The notes under the pieces were generated by a model. It had not been told where the DNA came from. It made no database searches and saw only the letters and a list, made by a program, of their open reading frames with translations. Shown here one piece after another: positions 1 through 5,961 of a stretch of 5,961 bases of DNA. Each line of letters opens with the position of its first letter. Positions within the stretch are counted from its first letter, which is position 1. The position numbers and the translations under genes are program-made. The DNA is taken from the NCBI GenBank assembly GCA_937980285.1, contig CALJQI010000037.1:1-5961 (forward strand). Direction: 5' to 3'. Origin of the DNA: an uncultured Gammaproteobacteria bacterium (lineage in GTDB: Bacteria > Pseudomonadota > Gammaproteobacteria > GCA-001735895).

Positions 1-257
1 TACCCCGAGTTCGACTTGTCGCACCAGACCACATTGCCGACCAGGTGATTTTCCTGCTGCAGTACCGGAATCGAGATACGCACGCGTTGCAGCACTTCCA
101 GGGGTTTGCTCGAATTGAAAGCGAGACCGCCGAGGCTGACATTGGTAATGGTTTGATCGGCGTCCTCGTCGTCTTCATCCTCCACCCAGTCGAGCGTGAC
201 CTGGATCGGAACGTCGGCCGGATGGCGGATGAATTTTCGTATCGTGTTATCTGGCAA
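1..257 (-). CDS. PilZ-domain protein, N-terminal part (runs off the left edge)
   Basis: About 85 residues are visible. Both signature motifs of the PilZ cyclic di-GMP-binding fold are intact: an RxxxR motif (RKFIR, residues 7-11) and a [D/N]xSxxG motif (NVSLGG, residues 39-44). Beta-strand-like segments follow, ending in VVWC near the edge, as expected before the last strands of a PilZ barrel. PilZ proteins bind cyclic di-GMP and usually control motility, adhesion or exopolysaccharide; the output of this one cannot be told. Between the motifs lies a very acidic stretch (EDEDDEDAD, residues 26-34). No ATG exists in frame between the upstream stop (261-263) and the RxxxR motif, so the TTG at 257-255 is the likely start, giving MPDNTIRKF. 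This overlaps the htpG end by 11 nt and suggests co-transcription or coupling. No signal peptide or membrane segment is seen. The domain call is firm; the start is inferred. Confidence 0.85.
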   Translation of the reverse strand, partial: MPDNTIRKFIRHPADVPIQVTLDWVEDEDDEDADQTITNVSLGGLAFNSSKPLEVLQRVRISIPVLQQENHLVGNVVWCDKSNSG

Positions 258-2145
258 TGGTTACCAACATCTTGTTGAGTTTAGCCACGAAGCTGGCGGG
301 ATCTTCCAGTTGACCACCCTCGGCCAGCAGGGCCTGATCGAATAATATATCAGACCAGTCGGCAAACTTCTTCTTTGATTTTTCCGCATCCAGTTTTTTC
401 ACGATCGGATGATCCGGGTTGATTTCCAGTATCGGTTTGCTGGAAGGCAACTCGTGCCCCGCTTCCTTGAGAATACGCTGCATGTGCATCGCCATGTCCT
501 GTTCGTTGAGCACGATACAGGCCGGTGAATCGGTCAGTCGATTGGTAACGCGAACCTCCTCGACCTTGTCCTCTAGGGCATCCTTCATCCGCTTTAACAG
601 CTTTTCGGCACCCTTGGCCTTCTTCTCGAGTTCCTTTTCCGACTCTTCGTCATCGCCCAGGTCGAGCTCGCCCTTGGCCACCGACTGCAGTTTTTTACCG
701 TCGTATTCCATCATATGCGCGGTCAGCCACTCGTCGACGCGATCCGACAGCAGCAGTACCTCGATGCCCTTCTTGCGGAAAATCTCCAGGTGTGGGCTGT
801 TTTTCGCCGCCGAGTGCGAATCGGCCGCGATGTAGTAAATCTTGTCCTGGCCTTCCTGCATGCGGCCGATATAGTCGTCCAGCGACACGGTCTGTTCCGG
901 GGCGTCGGTCTGGGTGGTAGCGAAACGCAACAGCTTGCCGATCTTTTCGCGATTGGCGAAATCCTCGGCCGGGCCTTCCTTGAGCACCTTGCCGAACTCG
1001 GTCCAGAAGCTTTGATACTTTTCCGGATCGTTCCTGGCCAGCTTTTCCAGCATGCCCAGCACTTTCTTGGTCGAGCCGCTACGGATGCTGTCGATTACCT
1101 TGCTGCCCTGCAGGATCTCGCGCGACACGTTGAGCGGCAAATCGTTGGAATCGATCAGCCCGCGCACGAATCGCAGGTAGCGCGGCATCAGTTTTTCGCT
1201 GTCTTCCATGATAAACACGCGCTGCACGTAGAGCTTGATGCCGTGACGCGGCTCGCGTTCATACAGGTCGAAAGGCGCGCGCGCCGGGATGTAAAGCAGC
1301 GAGGTGTATTCGTTGGTGCCCTCGACGCGGCTGTGATTCCAGTCGATCGGGTCTTCGAAATCATGCCCCACGTGCTTGTAAAACTCCTTGTACTCGTCGT
1401 CGCTTATTTCCGAGCGCGCGCGAGTCCAAAGCGCCGAGGCCTGGTTGACGGTTTCTTCTTCGATGGTGGTTTCGCCGCCCTCTTCTTCCGGCTCGATGGT
1501 TTTGTCCATCATTACCGGGAAGTCGATGTGGTCGGAATAAGAAGTGATGATCGAACGCAGCTTCCAGTCGTTCAGAAATTCGTCTTCGCCCTCGCGCAGC
1601 TTGAGCGTGATTTCGGTACCGCGGCCAGGCTTATCGATCGATGCGATATTGTATTCGCCCTTGCCCTCGGATACCCATTCGACGCCCTGGTCGGCGGCCT
1701 GCCCTGCCCTGCGGGTACGCAGGGTTACTTCTTCGGCGACGATGAAAGAGGAATAAAAGCCGACGCCGAACTGGCCTATCAACTTGGCGTCGTCCTTTTC
1801 ATCGCCGGTCATCGAGTCGAGAAACGAACGCGTGCCTGATTTCGCGATGGTGCCGATGTGATCGATCACCTCGTCGCGCGACATGCCGATACCGTTGTCG
1901 CTAATGGTGATAGTACGATTGTCCTTGTCGTAGCTGACCTTGATCTTGAGCTCGATGTCCTCTTCGTAAAGGCTGGCGTCGGAAACCGCGCTGAAACGCA
2001 GGCGGTCGCAGGCGTCCGAGGCGTTGGAAATCAATTCGCGCAGGAAAATTTCCTTGTTCGAATACAGCGAATGAATCATCAAATCCAGCAGCTGGTTGAC
2101 TTCGGTTTCAAAACCTCGGGTTTCGGTATTGGCGGCAGTTGTCAT
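247..2145 (-). CDS. htpG: Molecular chaperone HtpG (bacterial Hsp90)
   Basis: This is a full-length 632-aa Hsp90-family chaperone (E. coli HtpG is 624 aa), an ATP-dependent cytosolic dimer that remodels client proteins, usually together with DnaK. The N-terminal GHKL ATPase domain (about 1-220) has the catalytic Glu (E37 in FLRELISNASD), the Mg-binding Asn (N41), the adenine-binding Asp (D83 in SDNGIGM) and the lid glycine motif GQFGVGF (124-130). The middle domain carries LYVQRVFIM (305-313) and the ATP-contacting Arg in NVSREIL (R342). A charged Lys/Glu-rich stretch precedes the C-terminal dimerisation domain, which contains NPDHPIVK and LLDQALLAE-like sequence. It lacks the MEEVD tail of eukaryotic Hsp90, as expected. 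The ATG has a GGAG Shine-Dalgarno sequence (2159-2156) 10 nt upstream. A sigma-32-type promoter lies in the gap before it. No frameshift or missing key residue is seen. Confidence 0.99.
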   Translation of the reverse strand: MTTAANTETRGFETEVNQLLDLMIHSLYSNKEIFLRELISNASDACDRLRFSAVSDASLYEEDIELKIKVSYDKDNRTITISDNGIGMSRDEVIDHIGTIAKSGTRSFLDSMTGDEKDDAKLIGQFGVGFYSSFIVAEEVTLRTRRAGQAADQGVEWVSEGKGEYNIASIDKPGRGTEITLKLREGEDEFLNDWKLRSIITSYSDHIDFPVMMDKTIEPEEEGGETTIEEETVNQASALWTRARSEISDDEYKEFYKHVGHDFEDPIDWNHSRVEGTNEYTSLLYIPARAPFDLYEREPRHGIKLYVQRVFIMEDSEKLMPRYLRFVRGLIDSNDLPLNVSREILQGSKVIDSIRSGSTKKVLGMLEKLARNDPEKYQSFWTEFGKVLKEGPAEDFANREKIGKLLRFATTQTDAPEQTVSLDDYIGRMQEGQDKIYYIAADSHSAAKNSPHLEIFRKKGIEVLLLSDRVDEWLTAHMMEYDGKKLQSVAKGELDLGDDEESEKELEKKAKGAEKLLKRMKDALEDKVEEVRVTNRLTDSPACIVLNEQDMAMHMQRILKEAGHELPSSKPILEINPDHPIVKKLDAEKSKKKFADWSDILFDQALLAEGGQLEDPASFVAKLNKMLVTIAR

Positions 2146-2187
2146 GTTTCGTTTTCTCCGGCAACTAGGGATTACACACAGAAGCGT

Positions 2188-2217
2188 TATATGCGGATAC
2201 CCGGATTAATTTTCAAG
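2188..2217 (-). promoter_or_regulatory. Probable sigma-32 (heat-shock) promoter of htpG
   Basis: Reading the minus strand, CTTGAAA (2217-2211) is followed by a 14-nt spacer and CCGCATATA (2196-2188). The known RpoH consensus is CTTGAAA, 13-17 nt, then CCCCATNTA-like, so the -35 is a full match and the -10 is close, with ideal spacing. Transcription would start near 2182-2180, giving a leader of roughly 36 nt before the htpG ATG. E. coli htpG is a classic sigma-32 gene, so the match agrees with the downstream gene. The rest of the 103-nt gap shows no convincing terminator for the upstream gene. Confidence 0.8.
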
Positions 2218-2248
2218 CGCTTTACAGAGGACAATAATGAGTCCGGAT

Positions 2249-4000
2249 TTAGTCTTCGCCCTGGCTCAGCCACAGCCGCTGAATCTTGTGATTCAGCACC
2301 GAACGACGCGCGGCATCGTCGGTGATGGCGAGCAATTCCAGGTAGATGCGACGCGCGTCATCGACCAGCCCGGAAGCCTGCAGGCTTTCGGCGGCGTTGT
2401 AGCGCGCGGTCTGCGCCCAGGGATCCATCGCATCCGGCGCCGGCAGCATCGCCGATTGCAGGTAAAGTAGCGCGGCCTGATTGTACTTTTCCAGACCGCG
2501 GTAGGAATCCGCTATCCAGTAAAGAATTTCACGCCGCTGCTTGGGTTCTATTTCGAGTCGCAACAACGCGTTGAAGTGGGTGATGGCCTCGGCGTGCAGG
2601 CTGACGGTTTGCATGTCGAACAGCACCTGCAAAATCCGGTCGGTGGCCTCTGCGCTGGGCTCGCGGTAGCCGGTGATCAGGTTTTGCAATACCTGGTTAC
2701 CTTCATCGTAGCGTCCGCCCAGAATCAGCACGCGCGATTGCCGCAACTGCCAGTCGAATTGGCTGCTGCCTTCGGGAATCGTGTTGAGACCGGACATCAG
2801 CCGGGTGGCTTCCTCGATATCGGCCGATTTCAGCGCCAGGTCGACCAACTGATAGCGAATGCCGGCCGGAATCTTGCGCGCGCTGGAAAAAGTCTGGCTA
2901 CGGTTAAACAGGTTGGCCAGCAGATTGCGCTCGGCTTCGTCGATTTCGGCGAAAGTCTGCATGTATCCCGCCGCGGCCTGGTTGGCGACCTGGCTATCGG
3001 CCGATTGCAACATCAGCATCGCGAACAGCGAACGCGATTTGACCGGGGTCACCTGTCTCGCCTTGTCCGCCAGCTGAAGCCATTTCTCATCGTCACCGAG
3101 CAGCAATTCGGAGCGATTTCCAACCAGTTCGGCATATTCGAGATAAGCTTGCCACAGCATGTCCACCGACAGCTGGAACAGTTGCAGCGGCGACTGTTGC
3201 GAATTTCGGAATAGCGATTCCAGCGCCACTACACGATCGACCGGCGCCATTTGCTGCGCCGCCCGGTAAGCCAGTGCCCACAGGGTCGCGCGTTCGCCGG
3301 GATCGATATCCTCGCTGGCGCTGCGTTCCTTGACTTGCCGCCACAGTTCGCCCTTGTCGATCCGGTTGAGGCGAAAGCCGGCGTAGAGGCTGGTCAACCT
3401 GGCTTGCCAGGCCTCCTGGCCCTGCAAAATCTGTATTGCCTGCTCGTACCTGCCGGCCTCGATCAAAACGCGCGCGCGCAACAACAGCCAGTCGAGGTCG
3501 TCACTGTCGAAATCCTGGTCGAATCGTAACAACGCGATGCGCGCGTCTTCGATACGGCCATCGCCAAGATAGGATTCGATAACCTGGCGCCTCCAGGTCT
3601 CGTACTCGGCCGATTCGCTGGCGTCGGGCTGCCACAGTTGCTGGCGCAGTACCTCGCGCGCGGTCGGCGACTGCCCCAGCCGCAGGAATGCCCTGGCCTG
3701 GTAAGTCGCGGCCTGGCGTTTGAACTGCCTGGGCATGTCCGCCGGCAAGGCCTCGATACGCACCAGCAATTCGTCCCATTGCTGCCATTGCGTCAGAATG
3801 GCGAGGCGCTCCTGCTCCCACAGAATCCATTCGTACAGGTCTTCGTCGACCTTGGGCTGAGCCTCGTCGAGCATCTTCAGGGTCAGGCCCGGCGCGCCGG
3901 CGGCGGAAATATTTTTCAGCAGCTCGAGGCGTTCGTCGGCGGCCGCCAGCGGGCTTGAGACAAGCAACGCGGTCAATAAAAATGCTCTGACTATTTTCAT
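2249..4000 (-). CDS. Exported TPR-like helical-repeat protein of unknown function
   Basis: I do not recognise this 583-aa protein as a named family. It starts with a typical Sec signal peptide (MKIVRAFLLTALLVSSPLAAA, read as positively charged N-terminus, hydrophobic core, small residues), with probable cleavage near residues 20-21 before DERLELL; there is no lipobox Cys. The mature part is alpha-helical and repeat-like. TPR-type helix pairs are clearest at about 96-122, 135-160, 171-194 (LIEAGRYEQAIQIL), 417-442 (LILGGRYDEGNQVL), 491-519 (ADSYRGLEKYNQAALLY) and 530-559. There is no cysteine and no second membrane segment, which fits a soluble periplasmic scaffold or an envelope-attached protein. 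The reading frame extends to an ATG at 4054, but those 18 codons span the rplS terminator and precede the signal peptide, so the ATG at 4000 is chosen. It has no Shine-Dalgarno sequence (preceding bases are TTTTTTTTGCCGAT). It sits between rplS and htpG and neither neighbour indicates its role. Confidence 0.85.
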   Translation of the reverse strand: MKIVRAFLLTALLVSSPLAAADERLELLKNISAAGAPGLTLKMLDEAQPKVDEDLYEWILWEQERLAILTQWQQWDELLVRIEALPADMPRQFKRQAATYQARAFLRLGQSPTAREVLRQQLWQPDASESAEYETWRRQVIESYLGDGRIEDARIALLRFDQDFDSDDLDWLLLRARVLIEAGRYEQAIQILQGQEAWQARLTSLYAGFRLNRIDKGELWRQVKERSASEDIDPGERATLWALAYRAAQQMAPVDRVVALESLFRNSQQSPLQLFQLSVDMLWQAYLEYAELVGNRSELLLGDDEKWLQLADKARQVTPVKSRSLFAMLMLQSADSQVANQAAAGYMQTFAEIDEAERNLLANLFNRSQTFSSARKIPAGIRYQLVDLALKSADIEEATRLMSGLNTIPEGSSQFDWQLRQSRVLILGGRYDEGNQVLQNLITGYREPSAEATDRILQVLFDMQTVSLHAEAITHFNALLRLEIEPKQRREILYWIADSYRGLEKYNQAALLYLQSAMLPAPDAMDPWAQTARYNAAESLQASGLVDDARRIYLELLAITDDAARRSVLNHKIQRLWLSQGED

Positions 4001-4006
4001 ATCGGC

Positions 4007-4043
4007 AAAAAAAAGGCGTGTTGAAGATTCAAACACGCCTTTT
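4007..4043 (-). terminator. Rho-independent terminator of the rpsP-rimM-trmD-rplS operon
   Basis: On the minus strand, AAAAGGCGTGTT (4043-4032) pairs perfectly with AACACGCCTTTT (4022-4011) around a 9-nt loop, and the right arm runs into eight T residues (4014-4007). It lies 24 nt past the rplS stop codon, the expected position for the end of the ribosomal operon. Read on the plus strand, the stem has only four trailing T residues, so it is mainly a minus-strand terminator. The TPR-like gene's ATG follows 6 nt after the T-run. Confidence 0.93.
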
Positions 4044-4070
4044 ATATCCAGCATAGCGGGGCTTTGTCTA
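4041..4070 (-). promoter_or_regulatory. Possible sigma-70-type promoter for the TPR-like gene
   Basis: On the minus strand, TAGACA (4070-4065, overlapping the rplS stop codon) and TATAAA (4046-4041) are separated by 18 nt. Each hexamer matches five of six consensus positions. The predicted start, around 4035-4033, falls inside the left arm of the terminator stem, so RNA made here could not form that terminator. Such hexamers occur by chance in AT-rich gaps; this is a suggestion only, supported by the need for some promoter between a strong terminator and the next gene. Confidence 0.4.
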
Positions 4071-4412
4071 TAACTTTTCCCGGATACGCGCGGCCTTGCC
4101 GGTGCGACCTCGCAGGTAGTAAAGCTTGGCGCGGCGTACCTTGCCGCGGCGCTTGACCTTGATTTCCGCGATCAGCGGGCTGTGGGTCTGGAAGACCCGC
4201 TCGACGCCTTCGCCGTGAGAAATCTTGCGCACGGTAAAAGCCGAATTGATACCGCGGTTACGCTTGGCGATGACGACGCCTTCGTAGGCCTGTAAACGCT
4301 CGCGCGAACCTTCCTTTACCCGTACCTGTACTACCACGATATCCCCGGGAGAAAATGCCGGCACATCGGTCTTCATGCTTTCCGCTTCGAGTTGTGCAAT
4401 TATGTCGCTCAT
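4068..4412 (-). CDS. rplS: 50S ribosomal protein L19
   Basis: A complete 114-aa L19 (E. coli 115 aa), a 50S protein located near the 30S-50S interface. The family's conserved blocks are all present: FSPGDIVVVQVRVKEG near the start, LQAYEGVVIAKRNRG in the middle, FTVRKISHGEGVERVFQTHS, and the basic C-terminal part KVRRAKLYYLRGRTGKAARI. The ATG is preceded by GAGGAA (4423-4418) with 7 nt between GAGG and the start codon, the clearest Shine-Dalgarno sequence in this operon and in keeping with the high demand for a ribosomal protein. It is the last gene of the rpsP-rimM-trmD-rplS operon and is followed by the terminator at 4043-4007. Confidence 0.99.
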   Translation of the reverse strand: MSDIIAQLEAESMKTDVPAFSPGDIVVVQVRVKEGSRERLQAYEGVVIAKRNRGINSAFTVRKISHGEGVERVFQTHSPLIAEIKVKRRGKVRRAKLYYLRGRTGKAARIREKL

Positions 4413-4441
4413 TTCGATTCCTCAACTAAATCAGTTTCAAC

Positions 4442-4479
4442 GCGGTGCTTATCACCGCTTCCGGGTTATTCCAACCCGG
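4442..4479 (-). other. Two tandem hairpins across the trmD-rplS junction
   Basis: On the minus strand, CCGGGTT (4479-4473) pairs with AACCCGG (4467-4461) around a 5-nt loop. The trmD stop codon (4468-4466) spans the loop/stem boundary. A second hairpin follows 2 nt later: GCGGTG (4458-4453) and CACCGC (4447-4442), also with a 5-nt loop. Neither is followed by a T-run, so they are not ordinary terminators. They may stabilise or mark processing of the message between the low-expressed trmD and the high-expressed rplS. The pairing is seen directly; the role is inferred. Confidence 0.5.
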
Positions 4480-5200
4480 CGATAAATTCATCCAGCAAGG
4501 CCTGCTGCCTTGCATCCAGCTCGATCTTTTCGAGCAAATCCGGTCGCCGTTGCCAGGTTCTTCCCAGCGCCTGCTGTTCGCGCCAGGCCTCGATATCGCG
4601 GTGGTTGCCGTTCATCAAGACCTCGGGCACGCGATCTCCGCGATAATCCTCGGGCCGCGTATAGTGCGGGCAATCCAGCAATCCCGCGCTGAACGAATCC
4701 TGCGATGCCGATTCGTCGTGTCCGAGCGCGCCCGGAATCAACCGCGTCATCGCGTCGATACATACCATCGCCGCCAGTTCGCCGCCGCTGATGACATAGT
4801 CGCCCAGCGACCATTCTTCATCCACTTCGCGCTCGATCAAACGCTCGTCGACACCTTCGTAGCGGCCGCATAAAAAAGCCACCGACCCCAACGCCACCTG
4901 GCGCGCCAGTTTGCGCTGATCGAGCAACTGTCCCTGCGGGCTCAGATACACCAGCCTCGCCTCGGGGTTCTGCTGGCGCAACGCGGCGATCGTATCCTCC
5001 AGCGGCTGCACCTTCATCAACATTCCGGGTCCGCCGCCGTAAGGCCGGTCATCGACCGTGCGATGCCGGTCGCGCGTGTAATCGCGCGGGTTCCAGCAAT
5101 GCAGCTCGAGCAGCTTTTGCTCGGCGGCGCGGCCGACCACTCCGCAAGCAATCACCTGTTCTACCAGTTCCGGAAACAGCGTGATTACGTCGATCCGCAT
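4466..5200 (-). CDS. trmD: tRNA (guanine-N1)-methyltransferase TrmD
   Basis: TrmD transfers a methyl group from S-adenosylmethionine to N1 of G37 in tRNAs with a G36-G37 sequence, preventing +1 frameshifting; it is a cytosolic SPOUT-family homodimer. The 244-aa protein starts MRIDVITLFPELV, the standard TrmD N-terminus. An ATG further upstream in frame (5263) would add 21 residues inside rimM and is rejected. The knotted AdoMet-binding core is intact: LSPQG (86-90), CGRYEGVDER (111-120) and SLGDYVISGGEL (131-142). R153 (in TRLIPG) and D168 (in SASQDSF) correspond to the E. coli catalytic pair R154 and D169. LLDCPHYTRP and GNH...W..Q..LGRTW..RP in the C-terminal half bind tRNA in the family. 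It is about 11 residues shorter than E. coli TrmD at the C-terminus. The ATG lies 1 nt after the rimM stop (TGACATG) with only a weak GAG upstream, so translation is probably coupled. Confidence 0.98.
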   Translation of the reverse strand: MRIDVITLFPELVEQVIACGVVGRAAEQKLLELHCWNPRDYTRDRHRTVDDRPYGGGPGMLMKVQPLEDTIAALRQQNPEARLVYLSPQGQLLDQRKLARQVALGSVAFLCGRYEGVDERLIEREVDEEWSLGDYVISGGELAAMVCIDAMTRLIPGALGHDESASQDSFSAGLLDCPHYTRPEDYRGDRVPEVLMNGNHRDIEAWREQQALGRTWQRRPDLLEKIELDARQQALLDEFIAGLE

Positions 5201-5201
5201 G

Positions 5202-5711
5202 TCAGTACTCGGGATGCCAGTCAACCACCAGCCGGCGCTTGTCCAGGTCCACTTCCCTGACAATTTCTTCCATCACGAAAGGTATCAATCGTTCGCGATC
5301 GCCTTTCAAAACCATGACATCGTCGGCCCCGGTTTCGAGCATGTCCGAGACCACTCCAAGCGGTTCGGATTGCAGCGTTTCCACCGCCAGCCCGATCAGA
5401 TCGGACCAGTAATACTCTCCCTTTTCAAGCCCCGGCAATTGCCGCGAGTCGATATACAGCTTGCATCCGGTTAGCGTCTCGGCCCGGGTTCGATCATCGA
5501 TCCCTTGCAGCTTGGCAATCACGTTCTTGCCCTGCAGCCGGCCTTTTACCTTTACCTCTTCGAGTCCATCGCCCTGCTCTATCAGCCAGGGGCTGTAACT
5601 CACTATGTTCTCGCGCGGACTGGTATTGGAAAATACCCGGATCCAGCCTTTGATACCCTGTGCGCCAAGAACATGCCCAACACAGATCAAATCATCATCG
5701 TGTTGGTCCAT
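5202..5711 (-). CDS. rimM: Ribosome maturation factor RimM
   Basis: RimM helps the 30S head assemble by binding protein S19 and promotes 16S rRNA processing. The 169-aa protein (E. coli 182 aa) has the usual two domains. The N-terminal beta-barrel (about 8-90) opens with ICVGHVLGAQGIKGWIRV, and the C-terminal PRC-barrel (about 97-169) carries the conserved aromatic motif EYYWSDLIGL (99-108), then ETGADDVMVLKG (126-137) and LIPF (142-145). The Tyr-Tyr pair (100-101) is the one known to matter for ribosome binding in E. coli. The start at 5711 is 5 nt after the rpsP stop. Only a weak AAGTGA-like Shine-Dalgarno sequence precedes it, suggesting coupling to rpsP translation and lower output than the flanking ribosomal proteins, as is known for this operon in E. 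coli. Confidence 0.98.
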   Translation of the reverse strand: MDQHDDDLICVGHVLGAQGIKGWIRVFSNTSPRENIVSYSPWLIEQGDGLEEVKVKGRLQGKNVIAKLQGIDDRTRAETLTGCKLYIDSRQLPGLEKGEYYWSDLIGLAVETLQSEPLGVVSDMLETGADDVMVLKGDRERLIPFVMEEIVREVDLDKRRLVVDWHPEY

Positions 5712-5716
5712 ATCAC

Positions 5717-5961
5717 TTAAGCCGCGGCCTTGCGTGCTCCCTTGATCAGGTTAGCTACACGCTCGCTGGGTTTGGCGCCTTTCGACATCCAGTAATCGAT
5801 GCGTGCATCGTCAAGGCGCAACTCTTCTTCCTGGCCACGAGCCTGGGGGTTGAAGAAACCGACGCGTTCGATATAACGGCCATCTCTCGGGCTACGGCTA
5901 TCGCTTACCACGACGTGATAAAACGGGCGTTTTTTCGAACCACCGCGTGCCAATCGAATAG
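5717..5961 (-). CDS. rpsP: 30S ribosomal protein S16 (5' end outside the window)
   Basis: S16 is an early-binding assembly protein of the 30S subunit. The visible part reads IRLARGGSKKRPFYHVVVSDSR and continues through the conserved RDGRYIERVGFFNP block, to a basic, Ala-rich C-terminus (KGARKAAA). Family members normally begin MVTIRLARGG, so the TTG at 5953-5951 is the internal Leu and not a start. The reading frame continues to the window edge, where the last two bases (CT) fit the end of a Thr codon. The true ATG should therefore lie about 7 nt beyond the edge, giving roughly 83 aa, close to the 82 of E. coli. It is the first gene of the rpsP-rimM-trmD-rplS operon; its promoter is outside the window. 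Confidence 0.97.
   Translation of the reverse strand, partial: IRLARGGSKKRPFYHVVVSDSRSPRDGRYIERVGFFNPQARGQEEELRLDDARIDYWMSKGAKPSERVANLIKGARKAAA

Noticed and set aside
45..278. A 77-codon plus-strand open frame at the left edge
   Set aside because: It is antisense to the PilZ-domain frame, which has two intact family motifs, and has no recognisable features of its own.
715..1839. A 374-codon plus-strand open frame opposite htpG
   Set aside because: It lies wholly antisense to a fully conserved htpG. Its translation has no recognisable domain, and long antisense frames are common in GC-rich coding DNA with this codon phase.
2218..2248. Short GGAC/GTCC inverted repeat after the TPR-like gene as a terminator
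   Set aside because: The stem is only 4 bp with an 8-nt loop and no T-run follows, so it is not a credible terminator.
2576..3214. A 212-codon plus-strand open frame opposite the TPR-like gene
   Set aside because: It is antisense to a gene with a signal peptide and coherent repeat structure; the translation looks like a mirror of that gene's codon bias and no start signal was evident.
4001..4054. Upstream ATG giving the TPR-like protein an 18-residue N-terminal extension
   Set aside because: The extension is encoded by the rplS terminator hairpin and would bury the signal peptide.
4445..4873. A plus-strand open frame of 142 codons opposite trmD
   Set aside because: It is antisense to conserved TrmD catalytic blocks, with no family resemblance.
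5201..5263. Upstream in-frame ATG that would extend trmD by 21 residues
   Set aside because: The extra residues are encoded inside rimM and do not resemble TrmD, whose family begins at MRIDVITLFPE.

Overview
This window is a compact, entirely minus-strand stretch of a gammaproteobacterial chromosome, about 57% GC by eye. The assignment rests on the gene order rpsP-rimM-trmD-rplS and on close resemblance of L19, TrmD, RimM and HtpG to the E. coli family members as I know them. Genus cannot be settled from sequence alone. All real genes read right to left, so the story starts at the high-coordinate end.

Region 5961-4068 is the conserved ribosomal protein / RNA-maturation operon: rpsP (S16, cut at its 5' end by the window edge), rimM (30S maturation factor), trmD (tRNA m1G37 methyltransferase) and rplS (L19). 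Spacing is tight: 5 nt between rpsP and rimM, 1 nt between rimM and trmD. There is then a 53-nt gap with two hairpins before rplS, which has the best Shine-Dalgarno sequence of the three starts visible in this operon. The operon closes with a strong rho-independent terminator at 4043-4007.

Region 4000-2249 encodes an exported, cysteine-free, helical-repeat (TPR-like) protein of 583 aa with no function I can name. Its start codon lies just past the terminator's T-run and has no Shine-Dalgarno sequence. A possible promoter sits so that its transcripts would begin inside the terminator stem and escape it.

Region 2248-247 carries htpG (bacterial Hsp90). In front of it, in a gap of about 100 nt, is a very good match to a sigma-32 heat-shock promoter. 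Directly downstream, overlapping the end of htpG by 11 nt if a TTG start is used, begins a PilZ-domain (cyclic di-GMP receptor type) protein that runs off the left edge. The overlap and lack of a terminator suggest it is co-transcribed with htpG.

I found no mobile element, CRISPR array, RNA gene or defence-type system. Most of the window is conserved housekeeping. The points that deserve a second look are the htpG-PilZ overlap, the nested terminator/promoter in front of the TPR-like gene, and that unrecognised gene itself.
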